NCBI RefSeq assembly: GCF_001485435.1
Contig: NZ_BCMS01000001.1
Location: 2,812,501-2,876,500, forward strand
Direction: 5' to 3'
DNA: 64,000 bases
From: Deinococcus grandis
GTDB lineage: Bacteria > Deinococcota > Deinococci > Deinococcales > Deinococcaceae
Part shown: positions 60,969 through 64,000 of the stretch, one piece after another
Layout: each line of letters starts with the position of its first letter
Position numbering within the stretch: the stretch's first letter is position 1
Made by a program: the position numbers and the translations under genes
The notes under the pieces: generated by a model
Database searches by the model: none
Told to the model about the DNA's origin: nothing
The model's input: only the letters and a program-made list of their open reading frames with translations

Positions 60969-61921
60969 GCGCCGTCTCGAAACTGGGGGTGACGCGCGAT
61001 CCGGCCCGCGTGACCCGCGCCGCGTGGCTGATCGGCCTGGGCCTCGTGCTGCTGGCGCTGCCGCATCTGATCTACCCGGTGCTGGCGCTGGACATCCTGG
61101 CGTGGGGGTTGTTCGCGGTGGCGTTCGACCTGCTGTTCGGTTTCAGCGGGCTGCTGTCGTTCGGGCACGCGGCGTTCTGGGGGACCAGCGCGTACCTGAC
61201 CGCGTACCTGCTGGGGCACGGGCAGAGCGTCCCGGTCGCCATCGCGGGCGGCACGCTGAGTGCGCTGGCGCTGGCGGTACCGGTCGCGTACCTGAGCGTG
61301 CGGTCCAGCGGCATCTACTTCAGCATGATCACGCTGGCGTTCGCGCAGATGGTGTCGTTCCTGGCACTGCAGTGGACGGACCTGACCGGCGGCGAGAACG
61401 GCCTGCAGGGCTTCGCGCGGCCCAGCTTCCTGGGCCTGGACTTCAGTGACGCGCAGGTGCGGTACTACGTGTGCCTCGCGCTGTTCACGCTGGGCTTCGG
61501 CGTGGCGTACCGCGCGGTCCGCAGTCCCTTCGGGCAGGCGCAGCAGGCGGTGCGGGACAGCGAGCAGCGCGCGCAGAGCGTCGGGTACAACCCCGCGCGG
61601 TTCAAGTTCACGGCGTTCCTGCTGAGCGCCGGGCTGGCCGGACTGGCGGGTGCGATGTACACCTTCGGGCACGGCGTGGTCAGCCTGGAGGTCGTGAACT
61701 GGCGCACGTCCGGCGAGGTCGTCATGATGACCCTGCTGGGCGGCACCACCACCCTGTTCGGCCCGGTGATCGGCGCGGGGATCGTGCTGCTGCTGCGCGA
61801 CGTACTGACCACCGCGAACCTCCCGGTGGGCATCGTGACGGGCGTGGTGTTCGTGCTGGTGGTGCTGTTCTTCCGCCGGGGCGTGGTGGGCACCCTGCAA
61901 CACTGGCGGCGCCGCCGATAA
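60965..61921 (+). CDS. livM: Branched-chain amino acid-type ABC permease LivM
   Basis: A 318-residue permease with about nine hydrophobic segments. Markers are AVAFDLLFGFSGLLSFGHAA then FWGTSAYLTAYLL, VRSSGIYFSMITLAFAQMVS, the EAA-like loop RSPFGQAQQAVRDSEQRAQS with VGYNPARFKFTAFLLSAGLA, and LLGGTTTLFGPVIGAGIVLL. The GTG start overlaps the livH stop, so the two permease halves are made in equal amounts. A terminator follows. Confidence 0.93.
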   Translation: MSAVSKLGVTRDPARVTRAAWLIGLGLVLLALPHLIYPVLALDILAWGLFAVAFDLLFGFSGLLSFGHAAFWGTSAYLTAYLLGHGQSVPVAIAGGTLSALALAVPVAYLSVRSSGIYFSMITLAFAQMVSFLALQWTDLTGGENGLQGFARPSFLGLDFSDAQVRYYVCLALFTLGFGVAYRAVRSPFGQAQQAVRDSEQRAQSVGYNPARFKFTAFLLSAGLAGLAGAMYTFGHGVVSLEVVNWRTSGEVVMMTLLGGTTTLFGPVIGAGIVLLLRDVLTTANLPVGIVTGVVFVLVVLFFRRGVVGTLQHWRRRR

Positions 61922-61929
61922 GGCACACG

Positions 61930-61970
61930 GCGAGGGCCGCCCGACCAGATGCGCGGGCGGCCCTCCTTCC
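61930..61970. terminator. Bidirectional terminator after livM
   Basis: GAGGGCCGCCCG (61932-61943) pairs with CGGGCGGCCCTC (61954-61965) between convergent livM and nrdR. Confidence 0.88.
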
Positions 61971-61977
61971 GTTCTGG

Positions 61978-62424
61978 TTACTGCTCGTCTTTCAGGCCGC
62001 GGATCTCCTCGATGAAGCGCTCCAGGCTGTCGAAGTCGCGGTACACGCTCGCGAAGCGGATGTACGCCACGTCGTCCAGGGGCCGCAGGAAGGTCATGGC
62101 GCGGCGGCCGATCTCCTCGCTGCGGATCTCGCTGGCCTGCACCTCGTCCTCGAAGCCGTACGCGAAGGCGCGCAGCAGGTCCTGATCCACGGGGCGTTTC
62201 TCGGTGGCCAGGACCAGTCCGCGCAGCAGCTTGTCGGGGTTGAACGCCTCGCGCGGGCCGCTGCGTTTGACGACCATCAGCGGCTCGAGCTGCGCGCGTT
62301 CGTAGGTGGTGAAGCGCCGGGCGCAGTTCAGGCATTCGCGGCGGCGGCGGATGCTGGCCCCGTCGTCGCTGGGCCGGGAGTTCACGACCTTGCTGTCCGG
62401 CGCGGAGCAGTACGGGCACTTCAT
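61978..62424 (-). CDS. nrdR: Transcriptional repressor NrdR
   Basis: A 148-residue NrdR of standard length. A zinc ribbon with Cys3, Cys6, Cys31 and Cys34 (MKCPYCSAPDSKVVNSRPSD, ECLNCARRFTTYER) is followed by an ATP-cone (about 46-136: LMVVKRSGPREAFNPDKLLR, ATEKRPVDQDLLRAFAYGFE). NrdR senses ATP/dATP and represses ribonucleotide reductase genes by binding NrdR boxes. No leaderless -10 is seen; it lies 52 bp after the SDR gene on the same strand, so co-transcription is likely. Confidence 0.96.
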   Translation of the reverse strand: MKCPYCSAPDSKVVNSRPSDDGASIRRRRECLNCARRFTTYERAQLEPLMVVKRSGPREAFNPDKLLRGLVLATEKRPVDQDLLRAFAYGFEDEVQASEIRSEEIGRRAMTFLRPLDDVAYIRFASVYRDFDSLERFIEEIRGLKDEQ

Positions 62425-62476
62425 GCCAGGACCGCCCGGCGGGAACGGTCGGGGCGCGGTGCGGACGTGGGGCAGG

Positions 62477-63205
62477 TCACAGGGGGTAGTCCTCCTGCAC
62501 GCGCAGTTTCGGCAGCGGCGGGAGGGGCACCTCGATGACGTTGCCGCGCAGGGAGGCCATGCCGGGCGCGGCGAGGGCCATGACGGCGTTGGACAGCGGG
62601 CGGTCGAGGGTGTCGTCGCTGCTGCTGGCGCGTGAGGGCAGCAGGAGGTTCAGGCGCAGGTTCTCGCGGTGGGCGTTCTGCACGAGGCCCTGCACGGCGC
62701 CGCGCTGCGGGTGGACGTGCAGGCCGCGTTCGTCGGTGTGCGGGCCGATGATGGTCAGCCAGGTGCCCGGGAGGCGGCGGCGGATGATCTGCGCGATGGC
62801 GACGCTGCTTTTCACGTTGCAGTTGAACAGGTCCATCCATTCGTTCTCGCTGAGCATGGTGAACTCGGCGTGGGCGCGTTTGTCGGCGAGGTGCACGATG
62901 CCGTGCAGGCTGCCGTAGATGTCGAGGATGCGGGTCTGGGCGCTCAGCCAGTCCAGGGGGACGCCCACGTCGGCCTTGATGGGGATGGCGGTGCCGCCGG
63001 CGTGTTCGAGCTGGCTGGCGGCCGCCGCGAGGGTCTCGCTGTTGTTGCCGATCAACACGACGCTGGCCCCGGCGCGGGCCAGGGCGGCGCTGATGGTGCG
63101 TCCGTACCCCTGATCCGCCCCGGTGACGGCGATCACCTGTCCGGCCAGCACTTCACCGACGGTGGTGTGCGCGGGCACGGCAGCGATGGGGGTCTGCTGG
63201 GTCAT
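62477..63205 (-). CDS. SDR-fold protein lacking the catalytic YxxxK
   Basis: A 242-residue short-chain-dehydrogenase-fold protein. The nucleotide-binding segment VIAVTGADQGYGRTISAALA (residues 25-44) and the KADVGVPLD turn are normal. The active-site stretch reads LTIIGPHTDERGLHVHPQRG, then AVQGLVQ: neither Tyr nor Lys is found in the YxxxK position. The glycine-rich NAG motif is also altered (GIVHLADKR). It may bind NAD(P) without redox activity. The start MTQQTPIAAV is fixed by TATGAT 7 nt upstream (63213-63218). It is followed by nrdR. Confidence 0.8.
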   Translation of the reverse strand: MTQQTPIAAVPAHTTVGEVLAGQVIAVTGADQGYGRTISAALARAGASVVLIGNNSETLAAAASQLEHAGGTAIPIKADVGVPLDWLSAQTRILDIYGSLHGIVHLADKRAHAEFTMLSENEWMDLFNCNVKSSVAIAQIIRRRLPGTWLTIIGPHTDERGLHVHPQRGAVQGLVQNAHRENLRLNLLLPSRASSSDDTLDRPLSNAVMALAAPGMASLRGNVIEVPLPPLPKLRVQEDYPL

Positions 63206-63212
63206 GTTCCTC

Positions 63213-63218
63213 ATCATA
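63213..63218 (-). promoter_or_regulatory. Leaderless -10 box for the SDR-nrdR unit
   Basis: TATGAT on the minus strand lies 7 nt before the ATG at 63205. Confidence 0.65.
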
Positions 63219-63236
63219 CCGGAGCGGGCGTGGCGT

Positions 63237-63443
63237 TTATCCCGCCTGCGGGAGGGGCCGCAGGGCCTGCGGGGGTGGGTCCCCGGCGCGGTGGCCGCAG
63301 CCGCACCCGTGGCACCAGTAGCCCTGGTCGCCGTCGCGCAGGTCGTGCAGGGTCAGAGGCTGGGCGCAGTGCGGGCAGACGTGCCGGTAGCCGCGCCCGC
63401 TGGCGGGCAGGGGGTCGGCCTGCGGGCGGAACACTCGCTTCAT
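63237..63443 (-). CDS. Small zinc-ribbon protein
   Basis: A 68-residue protein with two knuckles, CPHCAQPLTL (CxxC) and WCHGCGCGHR (CxxCxC), spaced 19 residues apart, forming a probable zinc ribbon. The ends are Pro/Arg-rich. I do not recognise a named family. Reality of the gene is supported by a TATGAT -10 box 6 nt upstream of the ATG (63450-63455) and by the conserved-looking cysteine layout. It might bind nucleic acid or a protein partner. Confidence 0.65.
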   Translation of the reverse strand: MKRVFRPQADPLPASGRGYRHVCPHCAQPLTLHDLRDGDQGYWCHGCGCGHRAGDPPPQALRPLPQAG

Positions 63444-63449
63444 ACTACG

Positions 63450-63455
63450 ATCATA
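63450..63455 (-). promoter_or_regulatory. Leaderless -10 box for the zinc-ribbon gene
   Basis: TATGAT on the minus strand lies 6 nt before the ATG at 63443. Confidence 0.6.
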
Positions 63456-63531
63456 GCAGAATACAGCCGACTAATTCTTCCCAAGCAGGAAAGAGGCGGG
63501 CCGTCGCCCACCCCCACAAGCTCGGCTGTTA

Positions 63532-63665
63532 CAGCGGTTTCCAGTTCCATTGAATGGCCAACACCACGCCCTTCAATTCCACTTCCAACCGCCGGTGGTG
63601 TCAGGTGCTCGCTTCGCTCGTTCAGGAGTATTGAAGGGCACCTTCAATACTCCTGAATTCTGCTA
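63532..63665 (-). mobile_element. Folded MITE-like repeat, divergent copy 7
   Basis: A 134-bp element flanked by TTA at 63529-63531 and TTA at 63666-63668. The right TTA is the complement of the TAA stop of the partial Nudix gene. Termini are CAGCGGTTTCC and GAATTCTGCTA. It has the same layout as the other copies: a 16-bp hairpin TTCAGGAGTATTGAAG/CTTCAATACTCCTGAA next to one end, then CGAGCGAAGCGAGC, then GGCGTGGTGTTGGCC. The sequence differs enough to be a separate subfamily. Confidence 0.8.
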
Positions 63666-64000
63666 TTACAGGTCCGGTTCGTCCGTGAATTCCGGTTCCG
63701 GCGCGCGCGCCCCCGGCGACGGCTCCCCCACCCGGCGCCGCTTGCGCAGCATCGCGGGTTCCTTGTCCAGGTTGAACACGAAGTGCCGCGGGCGCCGCTC
63801 GCGCAGCCACGTCTCCAGCGCCACCAGCCGCGGCCGGAAACGGATGAACTCCCGCAGCTGCCGGATCGGCACGAAACGCGCCTCCTGCACGTCCCGGTCG
63901 GGGTCACGCGGCTCCAGCTTCCCGCCCACCTCACGCCCGGTGTAGAAGAACTGCAGGTGGTGACCCCATGTGACCGCCTGGAACTCCACGATGAAGGCCA
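63666..64000 (-). CDS. Nudix hydrolase, C-terminal part (runs off the window)
   Basis: The frame is open to the end of the window, so the N-terminus and Nudix box lie outside. The visible 110 residues begin AFIVEFQAVTWGHHLQFFYT. They continue with GREVGGKLEPRDPDRDVQEA and RFVPIRQLREFIRFRPRLVA, the usual strand and helix that follow a Nudix box (VExRWVPxxEL-like). The tail (KRRRVGEPSPGARAPEPEFT) is polar. The ATG-like start at 63989 is internal. Its TAA stop lies in the target duplication of copy 7. Confidence 0.7.
   Translation of the reverse strand, partial: AFIVEFQAVTWGHHLQFFYTGREVGGKLEPRDPDRDVQEARFVPIRQLREFIRFRPRLVALETWLRERRPRHFVFNLDKEPAMLRKRRRVGEPSPGARAPEPEFTDEPDL

Overview
The window is a high-GC, gene-dense chromosomal segment from a Deinococcus-type bacterium. 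The clearest pointer is ddrB, the Deinococcus single-stranded DNA-binding damage-response protein, preceded by a 17-bp radiation/desiccation response motif (675-691). Many genes also carry a TANNNT -10 hexamer only 5-8 nt before the start codon. That is the leaderless-promoter pattern known from Deinococcus, and it decides many of the starts given here. I see no rRNA, CRISPR array, prophage, integrase or transposase gene. One tRNA gene, tRNA-Leu(CAG), is present.

Layout. 1-9500: acetyltransferases, ddrB, a MazG-like pyrophosphohydrolase, a metallophosphoesterase, arginase, a PSP1/RicT-like protein, an M3 oligoendopeptidase, a secreted PEGA protein and a DUF99 protein. 9600-16760: a frameshifted double-GNAT gene, a 0.5-kb nested palindromic element, an MFS exporter divergent from an SgrR-type regulator, exopolyphosphatase and pyridoxal kinase. 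17000-27300: a two-component pair, two fatty-acid/CoA enzymes, a leucine-rich-repeat protein, a large G8-domain lipoprotein, and an operon of nicotinamide phosphoribosyltransferase plus a macro-domain protein. 27300-42800: dnaX (with a newly noticed small upstream ORF), malic enzyme, a thioesterase, YihY, hisA, a glycosyltransferase, tRNA-Leu, a chromate transporter, DinB, serS, gatC and a beta-lactamase-fold protein. 42900-55235: mscL, a DUF512 radical-SAM protein, an FAD monooxygenase, a glycosyltransferase, two Nudix genes, and pheS-nudix-pheT with an apparent leader-peptide attenuator. 55300-64000: a cation/proton antiporter, a complete branched-chain-amino-acid-type ABC transporter (livG, livF, substrate-binding protein, livH, livM), nrdR, a degenerate SDR, a tiny zinc-ribbon protein and a partial Nudix gene.

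The most unusual feature is a family of seven non-autonomous elements of 132-154 bp, at 16772, 38851, 43532, 46568, 56814, 57866 and 63532. Six form one family with inverted termini (TACGGAYTCCG type), and the seventh is a divergent relative. Six of the seven are flanked by a perfect 3-bp TNA target duplication (TGA, TCA or TTA). Five sit exactly on the stop codon of a neighbouring gene. The two internal hairpins vary between copies with compensatory base changes. One copy lies exactly between livG and livF; it appears to have split an ancestral GTGA stop/start overlap while regenerating an ATG start from its own terminal base. This looks like a folded, stop-codon-seeking MITE/small-noncoding-repeat family, probably moved in trans by an IS5/IS1031-type transposase (inference; none is in the window).

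All product names rest on motif and family recognition by eye. No database search was run.
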